A model generated the notes under the pieces. It saw only the letters and a program-made list of their open reading frames with translations, was not told where the DNA came from and searched no databases. This document shows, one piece after another, positions 1-9,034 of a DNA stretch of 59,548 nt. The position numbers and the translations under genes were made by a program. Origin of the DNA: a bacterium (lineage in GTDB: Bacteria; Vulcanimicrobiota; Vulcanimicrobiia; Vulcanimicrobiales; SCRA01); the NCBI GenBank assembly GCA_004298675.1, contig SCRI01000075.1, positions 1 through 59,548 of the forward strand, given 5' to 3'. Numbering within the stretch: position 1 is the first letter of the stretch; each line of letters opens with the position of its first letter.

Positions 1-395
1 CGATGTTCAACCTCACCTCGGTGATGACGGGACAGGCGATCCATCTCTGCGGCATGTTGACCGAGGCCATCCACACACCGTTCCTGGGCGACCGCGCGCT
101 CTCGCTGGAGAACGCGCGCTACGTGATGAACACCGCGCGCCACTTCGGCGACGAGATCGTGGTCAGGCCCGGCGGCATCATCGAAAAGCGTGCGCAGTGG
201 GTGCTGGAGGAGTGCGAGCGGCTCCTGGAGCGCGTGGCCGAGCAGGGCTTGATGGCGGCCATCGAGGTCAAGTCCTTTGCCGACGTCTCGCGCGCGCCCG
301 GCGGCGGACGCGGCGCCGAGGGCGTTTTCGCCAAGTCCCCCGAGTACTGGAATCCCTTCGAGGAGGCGCTGCACCCGCTGGAGGTAGCGCTATGA
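1..395 (+). CDS. kamD: Lysine 5,6-aminomutase alpha subunit, C-terminal part (cut by window edge)
   Basis: This is the C-terminal 130 residues or so of the large subunit of the adenosylcobalamin- and PLP-dependent lysine 5,6-aminomutase, which moves the terminal amino group of D-lysine or beta-lysine during lysine fermentation. The reading frame is open to the first base of the window, so the gene starts upstream and the ATG at position 3 is internal. The stretch MFNLTSVMTGQAIHLCGM and the following conserved LSLENARYV segment are what I recognise as this family. The TGA stop overlaps the ATG of the next gene (ATGA at 392-395), which encodes the matching cobalamin-binding small subunit. That pairing is the strongest support for the assignment. 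Confidence 0.85.
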   Translation, partial: MFNLTSVMTGQAIHLCGMLTEAIHTPFLGDRALSLENARYVMNTARHFGDEIVVRPGGIIEKRAQWVLEECERLLERVAEQGLMAAIEVKSFADVSRAPGGGRGAEGVFAKSPEYWNPFEEALHPLEVAL

Positions 396-1135
396 AGCTG
401 TTGCGCCCCTACGGCGACACCGCCGACGACGGAGCGGTGCAACTCTCGTTCACGCTGCCGATGGCGTGGAGCGAGGCCGCCGACGAAGCCGCGCGCCGGC
501 TCGTGAGCAAGATGGGCTTCACCGGCGCGGCCGTGGTGGAGGGGCGCTCGATCGCCGCCGGCTTCTCGTTCTTCGTGATCTACGCGCGCACGCCGGCAAG
601 TGTGGATGTCTCGCAGATCGCCATCGACGCTCCGGCGCCGCACGTACTGTCGCTGGAACAAGTCGACGCGTTCATCCGCCGCGAATTCGGCCGCAAGCTG
701 GTGGTGGCAGGCGCCTGCATCGGCACCGATGCGCACACGGTGGGCATCGACGCCATCATGAACATGAAGGGCTGCCACGGCGACTACGGCTTGGAGCGCT
801 ACCACGAGTTGGAGGCGTACAACCTGGGGGCGCAGGTCTCCGCGGAGGAGTTCGTGCGCTTCGCGCGCGAACGCCGCGTGGACGTTCTGCTGGCCTCGCA
901 GGTGGTGACTCAAAAAGGCTCCGACGTTCGTACCTTTACCGCGCTGGCGGAGCTGGTGGAGGCGGAGGAGCTGCGCGAGCGCATGGTGCTGATCTGCGGG
1001 GGTCCGCGCGTGACCAACCTGCTGGCGCAGGAGCTGGGATACGACGCGGGATTCGGGCGCGGCACGCTCCCGAGCGAGGTGGCGACGTTCTTCGTCCATC
1101 GCTTGCGGGAGAAGCTGCTGTATGCCCGAGCCTGA
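392..1135 (+). CDS. kamE: Lysine 5,6-aminomutase beta subunit, cobalamin-binding
   Basis: This 247-residue protein is the small subunit of lysine 5,6-aminomutase and works as a complex with KamD. The C-terminal half has the base-off/His-on cobalamin motif DAHTVG (residues 113-118; H115 would be the lower axial ligand), followed by conserved glycine-rich parts of a Rossmann-like B12 domain (ICGGPRV). In the characterised clostridial enzyme PLP is bound by a lysine of this subunit in an NxKG context; here NMKG (K126) is the likely equivalent. The ATG at 392 overlaps the kamD stop, which sets the start. The 3' end overlaps the next gene by 14 nt. Confidence 0.9.
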   Translation: MKLLRPYGDTADDGAVQLSFTLPMAWSEAADEAARRLVSKMGFTGAAVVEGRSIAAGFSFFVIYARTPASVDVSQIAIDAPAPHVLSLEQVDAFIRREFGRKLVVAGACIGTDAHTVGIDAIMNMKGCHGDYGLERYHELEAYNLGAQVSAEEFVRFARERRVDVLLASQVVTQKGSDVRTFTALAELVEAEELRERMVLICGGPRVTNLLAQELGYDAGFGRGTLPSEVATFFVHRLREKLLYARA

Positions 1136-1622
1136 AGAGACGACCCTCGCCGCCAAGCCCGTCGCCCTTTCGAAGATCATCTACGGACAGCTCATGGAGC
1201 CGCCGCAGGCCAACGTGTACGGCACGGTGCACGGCGGCGAGATCATGAAGCTGGTCGACACGGCCGCGGGCTCCGCGGCCATCAAGCATGCCGGCCGCAT
1301 CTGCGTCACCGCTTCTGTGGATCGCATGGATTTCATCGCCCCCGTGCACGTGGGCGAGTTTCTCCACGTGCGCGCGAGCGTGAACTACGTGCATCGCACC
1401 TCGATGGAGGTTGGGGTGCGCGTCGACGCGGAGGTGCTGGTCACCGGCAGCACCCGTCACGTGGCCTCGGCCTACGTGATCTTGGTGGCGCTCGACGAGG
1501 CCGGGCGGCACGTGACCGTACCCGCGCTGCTGGCGGAGAGCGACGACGAGCGGCGCAGGATGGCGGCGGGCGCGGAGCGATATCGTCTGCGTCGAGAGCA
1601 GCGCACGCGCGCGGCGCGTTAG
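1122..1622 (+). CDS. Hotdog-fold acyl-CoA thioesterase
   Basis: This 166-residue single-hotdog protein is of the YciA/BACH type and hydrolyses acyl-CoA thioesters. The family signature VHGGEIMKLVD (residues 36-46, D46 as likely catalytic acid) is present, followed by a conserved region with SVDRMDF. The C-terminus is a charged, arginine-rich tail without hotdog sequence. Its start lies inside the kamE 3' end, so the three genes form one transcription unit. In lysine fermentation operons a different hotdog protein, 3-aminobutyryl-CoA ammonia-lyase (Kal), often occupies this place; Kal is shorter (about 130 residues) and lacks this signature, so thioesterase is preferred. The substrate is unknown but probably a CoA intermediate of lysine breakdown. 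Confidence 0.8.
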   Translation: MPEPEETTLAAKPVALSKIIYGQLMEPPQANVYGTVHGGEIMKLVDTAAGSAAIKHAGRICVTASVDRMDFIAPVHVGEFLHVRASVNYVHRTSMEVGVRVDAEVLVTGSTRHVASAYVILVALDEAGRHVTVPALLAESDDERRRMAAGAERYRLRREQRTRAAR

Positions 1623-1637
1623 GGGGAGTCCAGGTTC

Positions 1638-2180
1638 ATGGCAGAGTTTACCGCCACCGATTTCGGTTTGGGTGCGAGCAAGCTCGTGGCGACGCAGTCG
1701 TTCAGCGACGCGCGCGGCTTTCTCTTCGAGAGCTATAACGAGCCCAAGTACCGCGCGCTGGGTATCGATCACACCTGGCCGCAGGACACCGTCTCGGTCT
1801 CGCGGCGCGGCGTGCTGCGCGGCCTGCACTGCGATCCGCGGATGGCCAAGCTCGTGCAGGTGCTGCACGGTGCGGTCTACGACGTCTTCGTCGACATGCG
1901 CGCGGACTCACCCACCTATCGCCAATGGCAGGGCGTGGAGCTCTCCGACCGCTTCCAGCAGCAGCTTTACGTGCCGCCGGGATTCGCGCACGGCTTCCTG
2001 GCGCTGGAAGAGGGCACCGTCTTCCACTACAAGTTCAGCCTGACGTGGAACCCCGCGCGCGAGCTGGGCCTGCGCTGGGACGATCCGGCGCTGCAGATCG
2101 CCTGGCCCTTGGATTCGATTCCCGGCGGCGAGCCGCTGCTCTCCCCCAAGGACGCCGCGGCGCCGCTCTTGGCGCGCTAG
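1638..2180 (+). CDS. rmlC: dTDP-4-dehydrorhamnose 3,5-epimerase family protein
   Basis: This 180-residue cupin epimerase inverts C3 and C5 of a 4-keto-6-deoxy nucleotide sugar in rhamnose synthesis. Seen in the sequence: RGLHCDP with the catalytic histidine at H64, VPPGFAHGF in the second half of the barrel, and WDDPALQIAWP near the C-terminus, all typical. The segment that usually reads YKCTDYY is YKFSLTW here (residues 131-137), so one or both conserved aromatic or acid positions differ and a narrower epimerase activity is possible. The ATG is preceded by an AGGGGGAG ribosome site. It runs convergently into rmlD and the two stop codons share the palindrome CTAG at 2177-2180. No rmlA or rmlB is in the window. 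Confidence 0.85.
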   Translation: MAEFTATDFGLGASKLVATQSFSDARGFLFESYNEPKYRALGIDHTWPQDTVSVSRRGVLRGLHCDPRMAKLVQVLHGAVYDVFVDMRADSPTYRQWQGVELSDRFQQQLYVPPGFAHGFLALEEGTVFHYKFSLTWNPARELGLRWDDPALQIAWPLDSIPGGEPLLSPKDAAAPLLAR

Positions 2181-3064
2181 CTCGCCGGCGCGGGCGCGCC
2201 CAGCAGGCCTTTGGCCTGTAGGTAGGCGCGCAGCCCCGCTTGCCAGGTGGGCATGGAGTAGCCGATTTCGTGTAGCCCTTCGTTGGCCAGCAGCGAGTAG
2301 GCGGGGCGCCGCGCGCGCGTGGGAAACTGTGCCGACGATACCGGCGTGAGGTTTGCCGCGATGCCGGCTTGGCGGAAGATTTCGGCGGCGAACTCGTACC
2401 ACGAGCACGCGCCGGCGTTGGTGACGTGGTAGATGCCCGGGCGCTCGCTGCGCGCGATGGCGCGCATGGCCCCGGCCACGTCGCGCGTGTACGACGGCGC
2501 CACGGTCTGATCGTCGACCACGCGCAGCGCCTCGCCTGCGCGTGCCTTGCGCAGCATGGTTTCGGCGAAAGTGGTCCCCTTCACGCGCGAGCCCGCCACG
2601 CCGTAGAGTCCGCACGTGCGCACCACGAACCAGGTGCCGCCGTGGCGCGCGATCAGGCGTTCCCCGGCGACCTTGGAGATGGCGTAGACGCTGAGCGGTG
2701 AGGGCGGCGCCGACTCCGGGTACGGCGCGCGCGCGGCGCCGTCGAAAACGTAGTCGGTGCTGACGTGCATGAGCGCGGCGCCGGCGTTGCGGCACGCTTC
2801 CGCCAGCGCGTCCACACCCAAGGCGTTGACGGCAAAGGCCAACGCCGGCTCGCTCTCGCAGCGCTCGACGTCGTGAAAGGCGGCGGTGTTGATCACCAGC
2901 GTGGGCCGGTGCTGCGCCAGCAGCGCCGCCATGCTCGCGGGGTTCTCGAGGTCGAAGGCCGGCCGGTCCAGCGCCAGCGGAGCGAGGTCGGCGAAGGCCG
3001 CCATCAGGTCCGTGCCGAGCTGTCCGCGCGATCCCACGATCGCCACCCGATCCCAAAGCGCCAT
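2177..3064 (-). CDS. rmlD: dTDP-4-dehydrorhamnose reductase
   Basis: This 295-residue extended SDR is the last step of dTDP-L-rhamnose synthesis, NAD(P)H reduction of the 4-keto group. The Rossmann motif GSRGQLG is at residues 11-17, VSTDYVFDG at about 101-109 is the family hallmark, and the catalytic YxxxK is YAISK (Y127, K131). A second signature, DDQTVAPSYT, follows near residue 205. The length matches the family. It lies 21 nt downstream of glf on the same strand, so the two are probably co-transcribed, and it faces rmlC. Confidence 0.92.
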   Translation of the reverse strand: MALWDRVAIVGSRGQLGTDLMAAFADLAPLALDRPAFDLENPASMAALLAQHRPTLVINTAAFHDVERCESEPALAFAVNALGVDALAEACRNAGAALMHVSTDYVFDGAARAPYPESAPPSPLSVYAISKVAGERLIARHGGTWFVVRTCGLYGVAGSRVKGTTFAETMLRKARAGEALRVVDDQTVAPSYTRDVAGAMRAIARSERPGIYHVTNAGACSWYEFAAEIFRQAGIAANLTPVSSAQFPTRARRPAYSLLANEGLHEIGYSMPTWQAGLRAYLQAKGLLGAPAPAS

Positions 3065-3085
3065 GAACGCGCGCCTTCGCCGCCG

Positions 3086-4213
3086 CTAGACGCGCGCCTT
3101 CGCCAGTTCCTCGAACGCCGCTAGCGCCGACGCCACCACTTGATCCATGTTGTAGTAGCGATACTCCGCTAGGCGCCCCACGAACGTGACGTGGCGCTCC
3201 TTGGCGGCCAGCGCCGCATACTTTTGGTAGAGCGCGCGGCACTCGGGGCTGGGGATGGGATAGTAGGGGTCGCCCGCGGAGCGCGGGTACTCGCGCACGA
3301 TCGTGGTCTTGGGGTGCTCCTGCCCGGTGAGGTGCTTGAACTCCGTGGTGCGCGTATACGGCACCGCCTCGTCGGGCTCGTTGATCACCGCTACCTCCTG
3401 CAGACGCGGCCGGTCGAGCGTCTCGAACTCGAAGTGCAGCGAACGGTAGGGCAGCTTGCCGAAGCGTTCGTCGAAATACTCGTCCACCGGGCCCGTGAAG
3501 ATCACGTGGTTGAAGCGCTCGCGCCCGGCGATGGTGCGGTAGTCGCAGCCCAGCGCGAGATCGATGCGCGGATCGCTCACCAGGGCCAGGAACAGGGCCT
3601 CGAAACCGTCGCGCGGCATGGCTTGGAACGCATCGGTGAAGTAGCGGCAGTCGCCATCGACGCGGGTGGGGATGCGTCCGCAGACGCTGGCGTCCAGTTC
3701 GGAGGGGTCGAGCCCCCACTGCTTGCGGGTGTAGCCGCGGAAGAACAGCTCGTACAGCTCGCGCCCGACTTTGGCCAGGATGGCGTCCTCGGAGCTCTGG
3801 ACCCGCTCGATGCTCTCGGCACGAGCCGCCAGGAACGTGGCAGCCGCCTGTTCGTCGGGCGGGACGCCGAAGAGGCGCGCCAGCGTGACGCCGTTGATGG
3901 GAATGGGTACGAGCGCCCCACGCACGCGGGCGAGGACCCGATGCTCGTAGGGGCGCCAGGCCGTGAAGCGGGAGAGATACGCCACCACGCGCTGGGAGTT
4001 GGTGTGGAAGATGTGGGGGCCATAGCGGTGGATGCGAATACCGTGTTCGTTGAGGGGGTCGTAGGCGTTGCCGGCTAGATGGCTGCGGCGGTCGATCAGC
4101 AGCACCCGTGCCCCCAGCTCGCAGGCTAAGCGCTCCGCCATGGTGGCGCCCGCGAAGCCGGCCCCTACTACTAAGTACTCGTACACCGGCGCGTCCCTTG
4201 TACCGCGCGGCAC
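3086..4213 (-). CDS. glf: UDP-galactopyranose mutase
   Basis: This 375-residue FAD enzyme interconverts UDP-galactopyranose and UDP-galactofuranose and supplies Galf for surface polysaccharide. It has an N-terminal dinucleotide fold VGAGFAG (residues 17-23), the RYGPHIFHT segment, the central KQWG motif, and the C-terminal YYNMDQV that binds flavin and substrate. The length is standard. A GTG start at 4213 is chosen because GGAAGG stands seven bases upstream; an internal GTG at 4186 is the alternative. It heads a minus-strand unit with rmlD and is divergent from the PilZ gene across a 60-bp gap holding the perfect palindrome GTAGCGCTAC (4243-4252). Confidence 0.93.
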   Translation of the reverse strand: MPRGTRDAPVYEYLVVGAGFAGATMAERLACELGARVLLIDRRSHLAGNAYDPLNEHGIRIHRYGPHIFHTNSQRVVAYLSRFTAWRPYEHRVLARVRGALVPIPINGVTLARLFGVPPDEQAAATFLAARAESIERVQSSEDAILAKVGRELYELFFRGYTRKQWGLDPSELDASVCGRIPTRVDGDCRYFTDAFQAMPRDGFEALFLALVSDPRIDLALGCDYRTIAGRERFNHVIFTGPVDEYFDERFGKLPYRSLHFEFETLDRPRLQEVAVINEPDEAVPYTRTTEFKHLTGQEHPKTTIVREYPRSAGDPYYPIPSPECRALYQKYAALAAKERHVTFVGRLAEYRYYNMDQVVASALAAFEELAKARV

Positions 4214-4273
4214 AGGTTTACCTTCCAGCGTCCGATAACATGCGTAGCGCTACCTTAGGCCCGAGGGAGGACT

Positions 4274-4951
4274 GTGCTGGGTGATCTGTTGGCGTGGTTC
4301 ACGGGAAAGGAAGTGAACCGGCGCAAGTTTCCGCGCAAGCGGAAGCCCTTTCATGCCACGTACAGCGTTGACGGCGGCGCCACCCGCCGTCCAGCCATCG
4401 GCTTGGATATCAGCGGCGGCGGCATGTGCGTCATCACCCAGGAGGATCCCGGTCGCGACGAGTTCGATCTTACCGCGCTGATCGAGCAACGCACCGTGCG
4501 CATGCGCGCGAAGGTGGTCTGGCGCGATCGCGTCAACCATCAGGGGCGCACCGTGCATCGCTTGGGCATGCGCTATACGGGTATCCCCGCCGACGATTGG
4601 GACGCCATCGTGCGCTACACCACCGATCGCCCGGTTAGCGAAGAGAACAAGCTGCAGGAGGAGCTGGAGGTCGTGCGCATGACGCCCGACGAGACGGATC
4701 GACTCCTGCCGCAAGTGCTCCAGCAGCGGCTGCTCTCCATGCTCGTGGAGCGCCGCCGGCTGGCTCCCATCAATCCCAAGCAAAACCCGCTGGTCGCCTA
4801 TTTCTACGGCGGCGTGGCGCGGCGCAACGGTGCGGCGCTGCATCGGCTCACGATTCAGAGCAAGGTCGTGGCGCCCGACGGCAGCGACGAGCACTTCGAG
4901 ACCCGCTTCCTGTTCGACGATCGCGGCGAGCAGGTCACGATGCTCAACTGA
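4274..4951 (+). CDS. PilZ domain protein (c-di-GMP receptor)
   Basis: This 225-residue cytosolic protein has an N-terminal PilZ domain, roughly residues 14-115. The arginine-rich loop RRKFPRKR (16-23) and the DISGGGM motif (D45-M51) are the two c-di-GMP contacts of the fold. The C-terminal hundred residues match no family I recognise. It starts at a GTG with a GAGGGAGG ribosome site. It sits between the rhamnose/Galf genes and gmd-rmd, so it may adjust surface glycan production in response to c-di-GMP; that role is inferred from position only. The gene ends 15 nt before gmd. Confidence 0.82.
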   Translation: MLGDLLAWFTGKEVNRRKFPRKRKPFHATYSVDGGATRRPAIGLDISGGGMCVITQEDPGRDEFDLTALIEQRTVRMRAKVVWRDRVNHQGRTVHRLGMRYTGIPADDWDAIVRYTTDRPVSEENKLQEELEVVRMTPDETDRLLPQVLQQRLLSMLVERRRLAPINPKQNPLVAYFYGGVARRNGAALHRLTIQSKVVAPDGSDEHFETRFLFDDRGEQVTMLN

Positions 4952-5941
<990 letters not shown>

Positions 5942-5948
5942 ACGCGGC

Positions 5949-6905
5949 ATGCGTGCGCTGATCACCGGAGCCGGCGGCTTCGTGGGCCGTTATCTCGCGT
6001 TGGAGCTGCTCGAGCGCGGTGCCGCCGTCATCGCCACCGGCGACCACGACGCACCGGCGTGGTGTGCCGAACATGCGCTGACGTGGAGCACGCTCGACGT
6101 GCGCGACGGCCAGGCCCTGGAGCGCGTGCTGACGCAGGCCGCCCCCGACGCGGTCTTTCATCTAGCCGCGCAGTCGTTCGTGCCCGAGTCGCTGGAGCAT
6201 CCGCGCGAGACGTTCGACGCCAACGTGCTGGGGACGCTCGCGCTGTTCCAAGCGCTGCGGAAACTACGCGAGCGCGGGCTCGATCCCGTGGTGCTGGTGA
6301 CCTCCAGCGCCGAAGTCTACGGCGCGATCCCCGAATACGACGGACCGCTCGAGGAGACGCGGCCCACCAATCCCCGCAATCCCTACGCGGCCAGCAAGGT
6401 AGCGCAAGAGGCCATCGCACAGGCGGCCTTCCACTCCTGGGGCGTGCGCAGCGTGATCGCGCGCGCGTTCAACCACACCGGCCCCGGGCAGAGCCGGCGT
6501 TTCGTGGTGCCCTCGTTCGCCTACCGCATCGCGCAGATCGTGGCCGGCGGCGATCCCACGCTGTGGGTGGGCAACATCGAGAGCCAGCGCGATTTCACGG
6601 ACGTGCGCGACGTGGTGCGCGCGTACGCGCTGCTGGCGGAGCACGGCGCGGCGGGACAGACGTACAACGTCTGCAGCGGCTACGCCTATCCCGTCAAGGA
6701 TCTGCTGCGCGATCTGATTCTGCTGTCGCACGCCGCGCTCTACGTGAAGGAGGATGCGCAGCGCCTGCGCCCCGGCGACTCGCCGGTGCTGGTGGGCTCC
6801 AACGCGAAGCTGCGTGCGGCGACCGGGTGGAAGCCGGAGCTGCGCATCGAGCGCACTCTGGAGGACGTCTACGACTTCGAGCGCGCGGCGCTGGTGAGCG
6901 CATGA
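5949..6905 (+). CDS. rmd: GDP-4-keto-6-deoxymannose reductase (NAD-dependent epimerase/dehydratase family)
   Basis: This 318-residue extended SDR has GAGGFVGRYL at residues 7-16 and YAASK as YxxxK (Y146, K150). Together with the gmd gene immediately upstream this fits the reductase that makes GDP-D-rhamnose. The FNHTGPGQ segment after the active site is typical of Rmd and Gmd relatives. The family is functionally mixed, so a different 4-keto reductase or epimerase is possible. Its TGA overlaps the ATG of larC (6902-6905), coupling sugar synthesis to the nickel cofactor genes. Confidence 0.82.
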   Translation: MRALITGAGGFVGRYLALELLERGAAVIATGDHDAPAWCAEHALTWSTLDVRDGQALERVLTQAAPDAVFHLAAQSFVPESLEHPRETFDANVLGTLALFQALRKLRERGLDPVVLVTSSAEVYGAIPEYDGPLEETRPTNPRNPYAASKVAQEAIAQAAFHSWGVRSVIARAFNHTGPGQSRRFVVPSFAYRIAQIVAGGDPTLWVGNIESQRDFTDVRDVVRAYALLAEHGAAGQTYNVCSGYAYPVKDLLRDLILLSHAALYVKEDAQRLRPGDSPVLVGSNAKLRAATGWKPELRIERTLEDVYDFERAALVSA

Positions 6906-8176
6906 AGGTCGCCTACGTCGAGATGGTGGGCGGCGCCGCCGGCAATATGCTGGCCGGTGCGTTCGTGGATCTGGGCGTGCCGCTGGAGTATCTGGAGTCC
7001 CAGCTACGCACGATTCCCGTGCACGGCTGGCGCATCGAGACCACGCGCGTGGTCAAACGCGGCATCGCCGCGACCTACCTGGACGTGATCGTTCCAGGCG
7101 AGGACCCGTCGCACGAACACGAACATCACGAGCACGAGCACGGCCATCACCATCACGGACACGAGCACGAGCACGAGCATCACCACGAGGGGCGGCCCAC
7201 GCGCCATCTCTCCGACGTGCTGGAGATCGTGGAGCGCTCGGGTCTCTCGCCGCGCGTGAAGCAACAAGCCGGTGCCGTCTACCGGCGCTTGGCGGAGGCC
7301 GAGGCGCGCGTGCACGGCACCACCGCCGAAGAGATTCACTTCCACGAAGTGGGGCAGGTCGACGCCATCGTCGACGTTGCGCTGACGTGCGTGGCGCTCG
7401 AGCAGTTGGGCGTCGAGCGTCTCTACTGCTCCGATGCGCCGGTGGGCCGCGGCGAGATCGACATGGCCCACGGCCGCTTTCCCAACCCGCCGCCGGCCAC
7501 GCTGGAGCTGCTGCGCGGGATTGCGCTGCGCCCGGTAGAGGTGCGCGGCGAGCTGGTGACCACCACGGCCGCGGCGATCCTGGGCACACTGGCCGTGCAT
7601 CCCGGCGAGCGCCCTGCCATGCGCGTGGAGGCGATCGGCTACGGCGCCGGCAGCAGCGATTTCCCTATCCCCAACGTCACGCGGATCTGCGTGGGCGAGT
7701 TGCTGGAACAGACGCCCGGCGGCGAGGCGTTCGAGCGCGACGAAGTGATGGTGCTGGAGGCCAACGTCGACGACATGGACCCGCGCTGGTTCGAGGGCGC
7801 CTTCGACGCGCTGTTGGCCGCCGGTGCCAACGACGTCTGGCTCACCCCCGTGCAGATGAAGAAGTCGCGCCCCGCGGTGATCGTCGGTGCCGTCTGCCAG
7901 GTAGAGCATGCCGACGCCGTGGCGCGCGCGCTGTTGGAACATACCACCACGCTGGGCGTGCGCATGCGCAAGCAAGAACGCGCGATCCTGCCGCGGCGCA
8001 TCCAGAGCATCGCGACGCCGCACGGCAGCGTGCGCGTGAAACTCAGCCGTCTTCCGGGCGGACGGGAGCGGCGCACCGTCGAATACGACGACGTGCGTGC
8101 CATCGCAACGGCGCGCGGCGTACCAATCGAGGCCGTCGTGCGCGAGCTCGAGGTGCGCTTGGAGGAATGGTCGTGA
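6902..8176 (+). CDS. larC: Nickel-pincer cofactor nickel insertase LarC
   Basis: This 424-residue cytosolic protein belongs to the LarC family, which uses CTP to insert nickel into the pyridinium bis-thiocarboxylate precursor. Residues 71-95 are a histidine run with 16 His in 25 positions, the variable metal-rich loop seen in many LarC proteins. Conserved parts include EIHFHEVGQVDAIVD (around 145-160), HGRFPNPPPAT and the C-terminal NVDDMDPRWF. It is one continuous frame, unlike the Lactiplantibacillus gene that needs a programmed frameshift. The usual N-terminal DCFSGISGDM is here EMVGGAAGNM (residues 7-16). The start overlaps the rmd stop. No larA or larB is present. Confidence 0.9.
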   Translation: MKVAYVEMVGGAAGNMLAGAFVDLGVPLEYLESQLRTIPVHGWRIETTRVVKRGIAATYLDVIVPGEDPSHEHEHHEHEHGHHHHGHEHEHEHHHEGRPTRHLSDVLEIVERSGLSPRVKQQAGAVYRRLAEAEARVHGTTAEEIHFHEVGQVDAIVDVALTCVALEQLGVERLYCSDAPVGRGEIDMAHGRFPNPPPATLELLRGIALRPVEVRGELVTTTAAAILGTLAVHPGERPAMRVEAIGYGAGSSDFPIPNVTRICVGELLEQTPGGEAFERDEVMVLEANVDDMDPRWFEGAFDALLAAGANDVWLTPVQMKKSRPAVIVGAVCQVEHADAVARALLEHTTTLGVRMRKQERAILPRRIQSIATPHGSVRVKLSRLPGGRERRTVEYDDVRAIATARGVPIEAVVRELEVRLEEWS

Positions 8177-9024
8177 TTGAGGCCGAGGCAACACTGGACG
8201 TCAAGGAGCAGCATCTGCGCGCGCTGCTGCGCGAGATGGGCTCGTGCATCATCGCCTTCAGCGGCGGCGTCGATTCCGCGCTGCTGTTGAAAGTGGCGGC
8301 ACAGGAGCTGGGGGAACGCGCCATCGGCGTGACGGGCCGCTCCGACTCGCTGGCTAAACGCGAGTTGGACGGCGTCATCGAGTTCGTGAAACTCATCGGC
8401 GCGCGCCACGAGCTGCTGGAGACGCGCGAGATGGAGGACGAGAACTATCTCGCCAATCCCATCAACCGCTGCTACTTCTGCAAGACCGAGCTCTTCACGC
8501 AGTTGGAACGCGTGCAGAAGAAGTTCAACGTCACGGCCATCTGCGACGGCTACAACGCCGACGACGGCGGCGATTTCCGCCCCGGCCGCAAGGCCGCGGG
8601 CGAGCACGAAGTGCGCCATCCGCTCTCTGAGGCGGGCTTCCACAAGGCCGACGTGCGCGCTCTAGCCCACAAGTTGAACTTGCCCGTGTGGGACAAGCCC
8701 GCGCTGGCCTGCCTCTCCTCGCGCGTGCCGTACGGCACCAAGATCACACCGGAGATCCTGGCACAGATCGACGCCACCGAGATGGCGGTGCTGGCAGAGG
8801 GCATCTCGCAGGTGCGCGTGCGCCATCACAAGGAGGTGGCCCGCGTCGAGATCCCGCCCGAGGAGTTCGCCAAGATCCTGGAACCCGGCGTGCGCGACCG
8901 CATCACCGCCGCGGCCCGCAAGGCCGGCTATCGCTTCGTCGCGCTCGATCTGCTGGGGTATCGCAGCGGGTCGATGCATGAGGGGCTGGATAATGCGAAG
9001 GCCAAGGTAGGCGCCTCGGCGTAA
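8173..9024 (+). CDS. larE: ATP-dependent sulfur transferase LarE (PP-loop)
   Basis: This 283-residue protein of the LarE family activates the cofactor precursor with ATP and adds the two sulfur atoms of the nickel-pincer nucleotide. The PP-loop SGGVDS is at residues 30-35. Three cysteines stand out: C100 and C103 in NRCYFCK and C180 in ACLSSRVPYG; C180 aligns with the cysteine sacrificed by the Lactiplantibacillus enzyme. The GTG at 8173 is chosen because GGAGGA (8161-8166) lies six bases before it and GTGA overlaps the larC stop; ATG at 8167 is too close to that site. Confidence 0.9.
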   Translation: MIEAEATLDVKEQHLRALLREMGSCIIAFSGGVDSALLLKVAAQELGERAIGVTGRSDSLAKRELDGVIEFVKLIGARHELLETREMEDENYLANPINRCYFCKTELFTQLERVQKKFNVTAICDGYNADDGGDFRPGRKAAGEHEVRHPLSEAGFHKADVRALAHKLNLPVWDKPALACLSSRVPYGTKITPEILAQIDATEMAVLAEGISQVRVRHHKEVARVEIPPEEFAKILEPGVRDRITAAARKAGYRFVALDLLGYRSGSMHEGLDNAKAKVGASA

Positions 9025-9034
9025 CAAGGGCGCC

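Noticed and set aside
1122-1622. 3-aminobutyryl-CoA ammonia-lyase (Kal) identity for the hotdog protein
   Set aside because: The VHGGEIMKLVD signature and length fit acyl-CoA thioesterases better than Kal.
7120-7190. Imperfect CAC/GAG tandem repeat resembling a microsatellite or CRISPR-like repeat
   Set aside because: It is in frame within larC and encodes the His/Glu loop; there are no spacers.
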